Position numbers and translations under genes: made by a program
NCBI RefSeq assembly: GCF_011759375.1
Contig: NZ_JAARML010000002.1
Location: 1,178,001-1,242,000 of the forward strand
Source: Paraflavitalea devenefica
GTDB lineage: Bacteria > Bacteroidota > Bacteroidia > Chitinophagales > Chitinophagaceae
Length of the DNA stretch: 64,000 nucleotides
Reading direction: 5' to 3'
Notes under the pieces: generated by a model
The model's input: only the letters and a program-made list of their open reading frames with translations
The model's database searches: none
What the model was told of the DNA's origin: nothing
In this document: positions 9,454-18,461 of the stretch, in pieces
Layout: each line of letters begins with the position of its first letter
Position numbering within the stretch: position 1 is the first letter of the stretch

Positions 9454-9699
9454 CTACAGACAACAAAACAACGGAATTGTTTCGACATAAAATAATAGCC
9501 GGCGCCCGCCTCGAACCATGAATGACAATCCAAACAAAGAAATGGACACCCGTCCGGGAAGAAAAATGTAAACCCCTTGATATTTATAAAGATAGGGATA
9601 GCACAGGAAGGGCATCCCATAGAAAACCAGTATATTGCCAACAACCGTAAACTGCTCCTTTTGCCGCCGCACCCAAACAACAACAATCCGGTTGCCCGG

Positions 9700-10278
9700 A
9701 TGCCCGATGAAGTTACGTTGGTAAGTCTCGCCGCCGGTGGAGACCAATTGGCATACGGCCGTCTGTATACTTACTATTATCCCCAGTTGTACAATTCGCT
9801 CTCCTTCATGGCGCAATCACATGAGGATGCACAGGAGATCATCCATGAAACCTTCCTCAAGATCTGGAAGGGCAGGGATACGCTCGCCTTTGTCCGGTCG
9901 TTCGAAGACTATGCTTATACGATCGCCAAAAACCTGCTCTTTAACCAACTCAAAAGAAAAAAGATCAACCAACGGGTCATGCAATCCCTTTCTGATCAAT
10001 CCATCAGGAACACAGGCTCATCACCCGACCAGGAATACCTGTACAAGCAATATTATCAAACAGCCATTGCTGCTATCAACCAGCTCTCTGCGCAGAAGCA
10101 GCGGATATTTCTGTTGCGTACACAGGAGGGCCTGTCGCTGGAGGAGATCGCTCAGGAAATGGGCATTAGTGTTTCGGCTGTAAAAAAGCACCTGTATGCG
10201 GCCTTTGATTCGGTGAAAGAAGCCCTCCGGCAAAACACAGGCGACGCGTTGGTCCTGCTTCTATTATTTTTTTATTAA
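9700..10278 (+). CDS. ECF-type RNA polymerase sigma-70 factor
   Basis: 192 residues from ATG 9700. An upstream in-frame start at 9577 would add 41 residues unlike any sigma factor, so the inner ATG is preferred. Region 2 is at about 25-85 (YYPQLYNSLSF, HEDAQEIIHETFLKIW, RSFEDYAYTIAKNL) and region 4 at about 125-180 (LSAQKQRIFLLRTQEGLSLEEIAQEMGISVSAVKKHLYAA). It fits the Bacteroidota sigma-70 subfamily that pairs with FecR and SusC for cell-surface signalling. FecR follows 61 bp downstream and SusC with an STN domain after that, so it presumably transcribes the long operon ending at 23439. Confidence 0.92.
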   Translation: MPDEVTLVSLAAGGDQLAYGRLYTYYYPQLYNSLSFMAQSHEDAQEIIHETFLKIWKGRDTLAFVRSFEDYAYTIAKNLLFNQLKRKKINQRVMQSLSDQSIRNTGSSPDQEYLYKQYYQTAIAAINQLSAQKQRIFLLRTQEGLSLEEIAQEMGISVSAVKKHLYAAFDSVKEALRQNTGDALVLLLLFFY

Positions 10279-10339
10279 AAAAAGTAGCACTTCGGGGTAT
10301 CCGTTTTATTTCCTCAGTTGTCAGTAACAAGCCGAATAT

Positions 10340-11590
10340 ATGGAAGATGCAAAAATCATAGTGCTGATGCAAGGCTACCAGGCCGGTACGCTCTCCGAAG
10401 AAGAGGCCATTGCCTTCTTTCAATGGTATAGCCAGGCCAGCCTGGAAGAGTTTAACCGCATCTTTTCCCAATACAACGGGCCGGACGCATTGCCGGCCTA
10501 CCCGGATATGCCCGATGAATTCAGGATGCAACTGGAGCAGGCCATTCGCGATCATGAAGCGAATGAGCAGCAGGCGCGTGTGGTGCCACTATTCCGCCGT
10601 TACCGGTGGGGATGGGCGGCCGCCATTATCCTGTTAATAGGAGTGGGGGGATATCTCTTCTATCAAAGCCGGCAACCCGATGCAGCAGCCATCGTGAACA
10701 AATACCAGCCCAATGATGCAGCGCCGGGCACAACGAAAGCCGTATTGACACTATCAGATGGCCGCCAGGTTACCATCGACACGGCCCAGTCTGGCCAATT
10801 GGCGGTACAGGGCAAAACGATCGTGGAGCATGATCAGGGTGCTATTACTTACAACGGTAAAGGACAGGAGAAAACACCAAAATCAGCTCAGCAACCACTC
10901 TACAATACCCTCACTACCGGTCGGGGCGAGCAATCGCCTCCGCTGGTATTATCCGATGGGACCAAAGTATGGCTCAATGCTCTTTCTTCCATCCGCTTTC
11001 CGGTTGCTTTTACAGGCAACGTCCGGCAGGTGGAGATCACCGGCGAAGCTTATTTCGAAGTGGCGTCGGCGCTCTCTCCTGTTGAAGAAAGCAAAAAGAT
11101 TGCTTTTATCGTCAACATAGTGACCCCTTCAGGAGATGGGGCGGCCGTAGAAGTAGTAGGCACACAATTTAACATCAATGCCTATCCCGATGAAATAGCT
11201 ATAAAAACTACGCTGCTGGAAGGAAAGGTGAAAGTGTCACTTACCCAACCACAAACTACCAACTCGCAACCACAAACTTTACTTCCCGGCCAGCAAGCCC
11301 AGATTGTCAATAATCAATTATCAATAATCAATAATCCCAACATAGACCAGACCATTGCCTGGAAGAGAGGACTATTTGATTTTAACCGCGCCAGCCTGCA
11401 AACCGTGTTGAGACAATTGTCGAGGTGGTATGACATAGAAGTGAAATTTGAGGGCAATATACCGGCGCAAACCTTTCGCGGGAAGATGACGAGAGATCTG
11501 AACCTTTCCCAGGTAATCCAGGCCTTACAGGAAGTAGATGTCAAATTTCGAATAGAGGGTAAAACATTAATTGTTACTGCCCCTCAGTAA
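10340..11590 (+). CDS. FecR-type anti-sigma factor
   Basis: 416 residues: a cytoplasmic N-terminal part (1-92) expected to bind the sigma factor, one transmembrane helix (about 95-113, WGWAAAIILLIGVGGYLFY), a periplasmic FecR domain (about 190-310, including LSDGTKVWLNALSSIRFP and GTQFNINAY motifs) and a C-terminal DUF4974 domain (about 345-415) typical of Bacteroidota members. In the family it holds the sigma factor inactive until a liganded SusC/FecA-type receptor contacts it through the STN domain. It lies between the sigma gene and such a receptor. Confidence 0.92.
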   Translation: MEDAKIIVLMQGYQAGTLSEEEAIAFFQWYSQASLEEFNRIFSQYNGPDALPAYPDMPDEFRMQLEQAIRDHEANEQQARVVPLFRRYRWGWAAAIILLIGVGGYLFYQSRQPDAAAIVNKYQPNDAAPGTTKAVLTLSDGRQVTIDTAQSGQLAVQGKTIVEHDQGAITYNGKGQEKTPKSAQQPLYNTLTTGRGEQSPPLVLSDGTKVWLNALSSIRFPVAFTGNVRQVEITGEAYFEVASALSPVEESKKIAFIVNIVTPSGDGAAVEVVGTQFNINAYPDEIAIKTTLLEGKVKVSLTQPQTTNSQPQTLLPGQQAQIVNNQLSIINNPNIDQTIAWKRGLFDFNRASLQTVLRQLSRWYDIEVKFEGNIPAQTFRGKMTRDLNLSQVIQALQEVDVKFRIEGKTLIVTAPQ

Positions 11591-11646
11591 TAGATCAATC
11601 AATACCACTAAACCTTTTCCCTGTTTTTAAGTTGCCAAACAAAAAA

Positions 11647-11673
11647 CCGGATCCCGCTCGCAACGGGATCCGG
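11647..11673. other. Strong hairpin between fecR-like and susC-like genes
   Basis: A perfect 10-bp stem, CCGGATCCCG (11647-11656) and CGGGATCCGG (11664-11673), with a 7-nt loop. On the plus strand there is an A-run before it and no T-run after it, so it should not terminate the operon there; on the minus strand it would look like a terminator although no minus gene is nearby. It may lower or stabilise expression between FecR and SusC. Two weaker hairpins (11704-11718 and around 11748-11764) follow in the same leader. Confidence 0.5.
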
Positions 11674-11776
11674 CCGAAGTCTGGGTAACCATTTATTAAA
11701 TAAAGTCCCGGCAGGACTGCTTATTCAATTCAATCACCCAAAACTTGTCCCGAAGTAATCGGGGCCATGCAAATGT

Positions 11777-14700
11777 ATGCAATGTAAGGCTCTGTTTCGC
11801 CGGCAGGCGTGGAAAAGTCGCCACGGCTTCACCAAAACTCTGTTAGTGATGAAACTAACATCAATCTTATTATTGGGCGTCTGTTTACAAGTCTCGGCCC
11901 ATGTACATGCTCAAACGGTCAGCTTTTCGGGGAAGAACGTACCCCTGGAAAAAGTATTTGCCGCTGTTGAAAAACAAACAGGGTATGTGTTCTTCTTCGA
12001 TGAGGCGATACTCAAAGATGCCCGGCCTGTTACCATCAGCGTAGAAAATGATCCGCTGCCGGTATTCCTGAACCGGGTGCTGGACGCGCAGCCGTTTAAG
12101 TTTTCTTTTCAGAACAAGACCATCATCATTTCACGCCGTGAGATCATGCCGGCCCGGACAGACACGATACCCCGAGTATCGGCTCCGCCCGTTTTAACGG
12201 GCTTCGTGATGGACATGGGTGGTTCGCCGCTGGCAGGAGCGTCTGTTACGATCAAAGCAACCGGTAAAAGCACCATTACCGATGGCAGGGGCGTATTCTC
12301 TATGCCAATGCCTGCCGCAAAAAGCAAGGTCATCTTCAGTTATGTAGGGTATAAAACCCGGGAGATAATACTGGCGGAAGATCAGCAGCAAGTAATCATC
12401 CAGTTGGCGGTAGCCGTCAATGTGCTGGATGAAGAAGTGGTGCAGGCGTATGGAAGCACAAGCCAGCGACTCTCGGTGGCTAATATTGTAAAAATATCCG
12501 GAGAGGAGATACAAAAACAGCCGGTCATGAATCCCCTGCAAGCCCTCAATGGAAGGCTGCCTGGCGTATCCATAACACCTGTCAACGGATACATCAGCGC
12601 CCCGGTGAAAGTGGAAGTAAGAGGCCGGAATACAATTAATCCGTTGCTGGTCGCTGATCCCCTGTATGTAATTGACGGGGTACCGCTGACCATTCTCGAC
12701 ATCAATGTTTCCTTTAGCCCCAGCAGCTATAAGAACGGGTCTACCGGTTTCTTCCAGGCAGGCCTGATATCTAATACCCAGGGACAAAGCCCGCTGTTCA
12801 GCATCAACCCGGCGGATATCGAGAGCATCTCCGTACTGAAGGATGCAGCCGCCACCGCCATTTATGGTTCACGAGGCGCCAATGGCGTGATCCTCATCAC
12901 CACCAAAAGAACAAAGCCCGGGAAGACCAGGTTGAATATCAATGTGCAGCAGGCTATCAGCACAGCTCCCCGCCATTGGGACATGCTCAATACTTCAGAA
13001 TACCTGCAAATGCGCCGGGAGGCCCTGAAAAATGACGGCCTGGCCCCCACCGTTGCCAATATACCCGAACTGGCCTGGGATACGACACGGTATACAGACT
13101 GGCAGAAGGAATTGTGGGGTGTAGCGAAGAGTACAGGGGTAAACATCGGTTTATCGGGTGGTGACCGTAATACCTCTTTTAACCTCGGAGCAGGCTACGA
13201 CGAGAGCCAGGACATTACCACCATCAGTGGAAAAAACCAACGGGTCAGCATCTCTACCACCATCTCCCACCGTAGTCCTGACCAGAAATTAACGGTTGAT
13301 CTCAAGGCCTTGTACGGCTATACCTATGTGAAGGCTATTAGCAATCCCAACGCGATCGAGCTTGCACCCAACGCGCCGTCTATTTTTAATGAAAAAGGCG
13401 ACCTGAATTATGCAGAATGGAATGACGCCGGGTTAGGCAATGAATTTCCCTTTTCCTCCCTGCTTACTCCTTCCATCAACAGCGCCAATTTCATTAATGC
13501 GGGCTTGCGTATCAGTTACAACCTTTTCAAGGGATTCAACCTGAGTGTCAATGCCGGTTACAACAATACCCAATCCAACACGAACACGTTTAATCCCATG
13601 GCTGCCCAGAATCCTGCCGGCTTCCGTTCAGGGATTGCCAGTTTTGGCAACGCCAGTGGGAATAACTGGAACATCGATCCCCAGGTGAATTATACCTGTT
13701 ATATCGGAAGTGGCAGGCTGGAGCTCCTGGCCGGCGGTTCCTATCAAAGTACAGCCTCCAGGGGAACTACGCTGGTGGGGCTCGGCTATACCAACGATAT
13801 TTTGCTGCAATCCATTTCCAATGCTGCTTTTTTCAGTTCCGGGCAACAGGCCTCCCAGAAGAAATATGCCAGTATACGCGGACGGGTCAACTATAACTGG
13901 CTCAATAAATACATCCTGGAGCTCACCGGCAACCGCGATGGTTCTTCCCACTTTGGTCCCGGCAGGCAGTTTGGTAATTTCTGGTCGGCTGGCGCAGCGT
14001 GGATCGCTTCGGAGGAGGCATGGGCAAAACGACTGCTGCCTTCCTGGTGGAGCCTTTTCAAGCTCAATGCCAGTTATGGTGTAACGGGTGGCGATGGGGG
14101 CGGCGCTTACCAGTACCTTTCCCAATGGAGAGTGCCTGTAATATATGGTGCAGCGCCTAATTATAATGGCATTGTGCCTATGACGCCCTACAATGCCATG
14201 AACCAGGATTACCAATGGCAGGAGAACCGGAAAATCAATGCCGACCTTTCACTCGGATTCCTCGATGACAAGGTCATCCTCACTGTTTCCTGGTACCGTA
14301 ACCGCTGTAACAACCAGTTGACAAGTATTCCTACGCCTGCTTATACCGGCTTCACCTCGGTAGTGGGCAATTCGCCCGCCAATGTAGAGAACACCGGATG
14401 GGAAGGCAGTATCAGTGCAAGACTGGTAGAAACGAAAGCTTTTTCCTGGACGTTCGGCTTTAATATCGGTATTAACCGGAATAAACTGCTGAGTTATCCC
14501 GACTTTGAATTCTCTCCCTATTACACGAGCCAAAAAATAGGCGCCTCCCTCAATACCATTTACCTGTTTCACTACCTCGGCATCAATCCGCAGACCGGTG
14601 CGCGCAGCTATGAAGATTACAACCATGATGGCGTGATCAGCCAGTCCCCGGGCGCACCGCCGGCTACAGGTATGGATGACAGGTATGTTCCGATGGACAT

Positions 14701-15166
14701 TACCCCGAAATACATTGGTGGGTTCTCTCACCAGTTTTCCTATAAGCGCTTTATGCTAAGCTTGTCGGGTACTTTCAAAAAACAAATGGGGGCATTGCCT
14801 TATTCGGGCATCGCAGGAGCGAGGGGTAATATACCACAGGATGTTTTCAATAGCCACTGGCAACAGCCGGGCGATCAAACCATCTATCCAAGGTTCACCA
14901 CCTTCTCCGTACTAAGCAACACCCGGTTTGGCCAATCAGATGGTGCTTACGTCGACGCCTCTTTCCTGCGGTTAACCTCCCTGGAATTTGCTTATTCATT
15001 ACCCGAAAAAGTCTGTAAAAAACTACGCATGCAGGGGCTCAGTCTCTCGCTCAATATGAGCAATGCATTGACCATTACCGGTTATCCGGGTATTGACCCG
15101 GATGTTACATTCGGAAGCATGCCGACACCAAGAGTCATTGCAGGCAGGATATCCTTTAACTTTTAA
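11777..15166 (+). CDS. SusC/RagA-type TonB receptor with STN signalling domain
   Basis: 1129 residues. After a long positively charged N-terminus and signal segment (about 24-46, ending VHAQTV) come an STN domain (about 50-115), a carboxypeptidase-like domain (about 138-215), the SusC plug (about 225-375, with VIDGVPL and SISVLKDAAATAIYGSRGANGVILITTK) and the large barrel ending ISFNF. The SusC signature and adjacent SusD define an outer-membrane nutrient importer. The STN domain means it also signals to FecR and the sigma factor upstream. It heads a run that continues without a break into ABC-transporter and MutS-like genes; the ligand is unknown. Confidence 0.93.
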   Translation: MQCKALFRRQAWKSRHGFTKTLLVMKLTSILLLGVCLQVSAHVHAQTVSFSGKNVPLEKVFAAVEKQTGYVFFFDEAILKDARPVTISVENDPLPVFLNRVLDAQPFKFSFQNKTIIISRREIMPARTDTIPRVSAPPVLTGFVMDMGGSPLAGASVTIKATGKSTITDGRGVFSMPMPAAKSKVIFSYVGYKTREIILAEDQQQVIIQLAVAVNVLDEEVVQAYGSTSQRLSVANIVKISGEEIQKQPVMNPLQALNGRLPGVSITPVNGYISAPVKVEVRGRNTINPLLVADPLYVIDGVPLTILDINVSFSPSSYKNGSTGFFQAGLISNTQGQSPLFSINPADIESISVLKDAAATAIYGSRGANGVILITTKRTKPGKTRLNINVQQAISTAPRHWDMLNTSEYLQMRREALKNDGLAPTVANIPELAWDTTRYTDWQKELWGVAKSTGVNIGLSGGDRNTSFNLGAGYDESQDITTISGKNQRVSISTTISHRSPDQKLTVDLKALYGYTYVKAISNPNAIELAPNAPSIFNEKGDLNYAEWNDAGLGNEFPFSSLLTPSINSANFINAGLRISYNLFKGFNLSVNAGYNNTQSNTNTFNPMAAQNPAGFRSGIASFGNASGNNWNIDPQVNYTCYIGSGRLELLAGGSYQSTASRGTTLVGLGYTNDILLQSISNAAFFSSGQQASQKKYASIRGRVNYNWLNKYILELTGNRDGSSHFGPGRQFGNFWSAGAAWIASEEAWAKRLLPSWWSLFKLNASYGVTGGDGGGAYQYLSQWRVPVIYGAAPNYNGIVPMTPYNAMNQDYQWQENRKINADLSLGFLDDKVILTVSWYRNRCNNQLTSIPTPAYTGFTSVVGNSPANVENTGWEGSISARLVETKAFSWTFGFNIGINRNKLLSYPDFEFSPYYTSQKIGASLNTIYLFHYLGINPQTGARSYEDYNHDGVISQSPGAPPATGMDDRYVPMDITPKYIGGFSHQFSYKRFMLSLSGTFKKQMGALPYSGIAGARGNIPQDVFNSHWQQPGDQTIYPRFTTFSVLSNTRFGQSDGAYVDASFLRLTSLEFAYSLPEKVCKKLRMQGLSLSLNMSNALTITGYPGIDPDVTFGSMPTPRVIAGRISFNF

Positions 15167-15177
15167 CGCTAATCTAT

Positions 15178-16623
15178 ATGCCCAGTCAGTCAAGAACGAA
15201 CCTACTTATAGGCTTCAGCATGATCATTGGCCTGTGCCAGTTGTCGTGCAGGAAAATGGTCACCGTGCCGCAACCGATCAACAGCATTACGACCACCCAA
15301 ATGTTTGAAAGCGATGACCAGGCAAAAACCGCCATGGCCGGCGTTTATACCCTGATGATCAACGGTGGGTTGAATTTCAGCAATGGCTACACCACCCTTC
15401 TTACAGGCATGTCGTCTGATGAACTATTCTATTATGGAGCGGGCGATGCGCACATCTTTTCCTTTACCCCCAACCGGTTATTGTACAACAATAGTTATAC
15501 CAGCGATGTATGGACCAGTGCTTATAAGACCATTTACAATGCGAACGCAGTGATTGAAGGGATTGCAGCTTCAACTGCCTATACACTCACCGATCCGGTG
15601 CGGAAAAGGCTTACGGCCGAGGCGCAGTTTATAAGGGCGTTTTGTTATTTCTACCTCGCCAACCTGTATGGTGATGTGCCGCTGGTGCTCACGGTAGACT
15701 TCAATAAAACCCGCTACATGACCAGGACGCCGGTAAACCAGGTATATGAGCAAATTGTCAAGGACCTTACAGCAGCGCAGTCGGTATTGGAGCCGGAGCC
15801 TGCTGAGGAAAGGATCACCCCCGGTAAATGGAGCGCTACGGCGATGCTGGCAAGAGTATACCTCTATACCCGCGACTATGCCAAAGCCGCTGCACAGGCA
15901 ACCGCCGTTATTGACAACGCTTCGTTGTTCAGCCTGGAAAGCAATCCGAATAACGCATTCCTGATCGCCAGCAAGGAAGCCATCTGGCAATTAAAGCAGG
16001 GCATCACGGACCCTACTTACCTGAATATGACCACGGAGGCCTATAATTTATGGCCCTCTCTCTGGCCGAATGGAATAGCGAGATATTGCCTTACAGAATC
16101 CCTGTTGAATGCCTTTGAGCCGGGCGACAGCCGCCGCAATGCCTGGCTAAACAGCTCTACCAATAATGGCGCCGGCCTTTATTATTATCCTTATAAATAC
16201 AAGCTGGGGCGCCACAATGGTGCACAAAACGTAGCCTCCACGGAGTACTATATGGTGCTTCGCCTGGCGGAGATGTATTTGATCCGTGCTGAAGCTGCAG
16301 CAAATGGCGCCACCGGTGGCGCCGCTGCCGCGATTAGTGACCTGAATGTGATCCGTACACGGGCTGGACTGACGGCATTACCTGCTTCCTTAACCGACGA
16401 GCAGGTAATGGCCGCCATCGCCCAGGAAAGGCGGGTGGAATTGTTTGCTGAATGGGGGCACCGCTGGCTCGACCTGAAACGGACCGGCAAGGCGCATGAC
16501 GTACTCTCTGCTATGCCTGCCAAGCAGCCCTGGGAAGGCGACTATCAATTACTCTATCCCATCCCGGATAAGGAGATACGGATCAACCCCCGGCTACAGC
16601 AAAACCCGGATTACTTGAATTAA
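15178..16623 (+). CDS. SusD/RagB-type surface lipoprotein
   Basis: 481 residues, 11 bp after SusC. The N-terminus (1-25) ends CQLSCRK, a somewhat loose lipobox, so it is likely anchored at the outer surface by Cys24. TPR-like helices follow (ETA QFIRAFCYFYLANLYGDVPLV-type segment near 145-170), and the C-terminal RagB/SusD part has ERRVELFAEWGHRWLDLKRTG, a family hallmark. It forms the lid on the SusC barrel and binds the transported ligand. No carbohydrate-active enzyme lies in this operon, so the ligand may be something other than a glycan, for example a peptide or metal complex. Confidence 0.92.
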   Translation: MPSQSRTNLLIGFSMIIGLCQLSCRKMVTVPQPINSITTTQMFESDDQAKTAMAGVYTLMINGGLNFSNGYTTLLTGMSSDELFYYGAGDAHIFSFTPNRLLYNNSYTSDVWTSAYKTIYNANAVIEGIAASTAYTLTDPVRKRLTAEAQFIRAFCYFYLANLYGDVPLVLTVDFNKTRYMTRTPVNQVYEQIVKDLTAAQSVLEPEPAEERITPGKWSATAMLARVYLYTRDYAKAAAQATAVIDNASLFSLESNPNNAFLIASKEAIWQLKQGITDPTYLNMTTEAYNLWPSLWPNGIARYCLTESLLNAFEPGDSRRNAWLNSSTNNGAGLYYYPYKYKLGRHNGAQNVASTEYYMVLRLAEMYLIRAEAAANGATGGAAAAISDLNVIRTRAGLTALPASLTDEQVMAAIAQERRVELFAEWGHRWLDLKRTGKAHDVLSAMPAKQPWEGDYQLLYPIPDKEIRINPRLQQNPDYLN

Positions 16624-16629
16624 TAAAAA

Positions 16630-16700
16630 GGCTAGTGGTGAATGGCAAGTAGCGAGCGGGACGAGTAGGTCCACTAGCCACTAGCTATTCACTACTAGCC
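16630..16700. repeat. 71-bp imperfect palindrome in operon spacer
   Basis: The arms GGCTAGTGGTGAAT (16630-16643) and ATTCACTACTAGCC (16687-16700) match at 13 of 14 positions when reversed and complemented. The centre holds further CTAG and ACTAG words. It fills the spacer between the SusD-like and DUF4397 genes and has no ORF; it may be an intergenic repeat that folds in mRNA. Confidence 0.55.
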
Positions 16701-16722
16701 CTAAAAAAGCAAATCATCATTT

Positions 16723-17481
16723 ATGAGAAATATACTTTTTAGATATTTGCCAGCATGGGTGCTCATAGGCACAGTGTTGTCCTGTTCCAAACAAACGGCC
16801 ACGCCTACAGCATCCCTGACACTGATCAATGCCATACCAGGCAGCACACCTTCCCTGGTGACCAACTTCAGTGGCGCCTCCCCAATCACGTGGTATAAAA
16901 ATGCGCTAAAGCTGGTATATGGTACGTCTACCAATACCAACCTGGCATTGGCCTACCAGGGCGAACAAAAGCTGGCCATCTACCGTTTCCCCGATACCAC
17001 CGCCCACAGTACGCCCTTATTCAATCTTGACCTGCATTTGCAGCCGGGCAATATCTATAGCCTCTTCCTGACGGGCACACTCACGGAGCCGGATACCTTG
17101 TTTACTACCGATGTCATTCCCTACTATCCTTCTTCCGACAGCAGTGTAGGGATCAGGTTTGTCAATCTTTCACCTGGCAGCAGTCCTGTTAGTATCAACA
17201 TCGCCGGTATGCCGGATGGTTCGGAAGTGGGCAGCCTGACCTATAAAGGCATCACCGGTTTCAAAAAGTATCCGGCTACTGCCGCCAGTGCCAGCAAATA
17301 CCCGTTTGAGTTCCGGGATGCGGCCACCGGTACCCTGTTGGGGAGTTTTGATGTGACCGGAATAAACGGGCTTGCCAGCAACACACGGCGCTTCCGGAAT
17401 TTCACCTTGGCCTTTATGGGGTTGCCTGCCGACGCCACCACCCGGAAAATAATACTGATCGAAGCTTTCTTCGCCAATTAA
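16723..17481 (+). CDS. DUF4397-domain lipoprotein
   Basis: 252 residues. A signal segment ends VLSCSK, a good lipobox with Cys21. The rest is beta-rich and matches DUF4397, an Ig-like fold found in two copies in many Bacteroidota surface lipoproteins: LTLINAIPGSTPSL (about 31-45) starts the first and IRFVNLSPGSSPVSINI (about 146-163) the second. It occupies the third position after SusC and SusD, where accessory ligand-binding or surface lipoproteins are usual. The biochemical role is unknown. Confidence 0.8.
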   Translation: MRNILFRYLPAWVLIGTVLSCSKQTATPTASLTLINAIPGSTPSLVTNFSGASPITWYKNALKLVYGTSTNTNLALAYQGEQKLAIYRFPDTTAHSTPLFNLDLHLQPGNIYSLFLTGTLTEPDTLFTTDVIPYYPSSDSSVGIRFVNLSPGSSPVSINIAGMPDGSEVGSLTYKGITGFKKYPATAASASKYPFEFRDAATGTLLGSFDVTGINGLASNTRRFRNFTLAFMGLPADATTRKIILIEAFFAN

Positions 17482-17519
17482 GTAACCTCTGATACAAATT
17501 CTTAATCATAAAACTTACA

Positions 17520-18443
17520 ATGCCTACTATATTAAAGGTTGAGCGGCTCTCGCACAAATACAGTAGTAACTGGGCTATCCATGATATCAATTTTGAAATC
17601 GGTCAGCATGGCGCCGTAGGTCTCCTGGGATCAAACGGCGCCGGCAAGTCTACTACCATGAACATCATGTGTGGTGTATTGAACCAAACAGAAGGTCATG
17701 TATACATCCAGGGCGTGGACATCCGGAAAGAACCGGAGCTGGCCAAGCGGGAGATCGGCTTCCTGCCACAGAATCCGCCTTTATATACAGATCTTACCAT
17801 TGACGAATACCTCACCTATTGTGCGGAATTACGGCTCATGGCAAAAGATAAGATCAAAGGAGCGGTAGAAGAAGCCAAAGAGCGTTGTGGTATTGCGCAC
17901 TTCAGCACCCGGCTTATTCGTAACCTGTCGGGCGGTTACCGTCAGCGGGTAGGCATTGCACAGGCCATCATCCATAAACCCACACTGGTGGTGATGGACG
18001 AGCCGACCAATGGACTGGACCCTAACCAGTTGATAGAGGTGAGAAAACTCATCAAAGAGATCGCCCGGGACCATGTAGTGCTGATCTCTTCCCACATACT
18101 GTCGGAAATACACCTGGTTTGTAAAGACGTGATCATGATCGAGGCAGGAAGGATCGTATTCTCAGATTCCATGAACGCCTTCAACGACTATATACAACCG
18201 CATAGCTTGTTGATCCGGATGGAAAACCCGCCCACCGCAGCCGAACTGCTGACTGTGCCCGGTGTTACGAAAGTGGAATTCCTGACCGACCGGCAGGTGC
18301 GGGTTTACTTCAGCAGCGACGAAGAAATTTCAGAAAGGCTGGTGGCTGCCAGTGTGCAACACGGGTGGAGGCTCCGGGAGATTAGCCTGGACAAGGGCCT
18401 GCTCGATGACGTTTTCAAACAACTATCCAATCAACCGCATTAA
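17520..18443 (+). CDS. ABC transporter ATP-binding protein, GldA-like
   Basis: 307 residues. Walker A is GSNGAGKST (37-45), the signature LSGGYRQRVG (136-145), Walker B LVVMDEPTNGLD (156-167), and an SSH switch follows. The sequence after residue 215 is a C-terminal extension (DUF4162-like). It resembles GldA, the ATPase of the gliding-associated ABC transporter, and the next gene is a GldF-GldG fusion, so the pair should form one transporter. Its place inside a sigma/FecR/SusCD operon suggests a job connected with the ligand taken up there, rather than gliding itself. Confidence 0.9.
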   Translation: MPTILKVERLSHKYSSNWAIHDINFEIGQHGAVGLLGSNGAGKSTTMNIMCGVLNQTEGHVYIQGVDIRKEPELAKREIGFLPQNPPLYTDLTIDEYLTYCAELRLMAKDKIKGAVEEAKERCGIAHFSTRLIRNLSGGYRQRVGIAQAIIHKPTLVVMDEPTNGLDPNQLIEVRKLIKEIARDHVVLISSHILSEIHLVCKDVIMIEAGRIVFSDSMNAFNDYIQPHSLLIRMENPPTAAELLTVPGVTKVEFLTDRQVRVYFSSDEEISERLVAASVQHGWRLREISLDKGLLDDVFKQLSNQPH

Positions 18444-18461
18444 TAAATCTTATTTACCCAG

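Noticed and set aside
9577..9699. Longer start for the ECF sigma factor
   Set aside because: The 41 extra residues look non-coding and would take up most of the control region shared with the AraC gene.
11647..11673. Operon terminator between FecR and SusC
   Set aside because: No T-run follows on the plus strand; the A-run is on the wrong side, so it is listed only as a hairpin.
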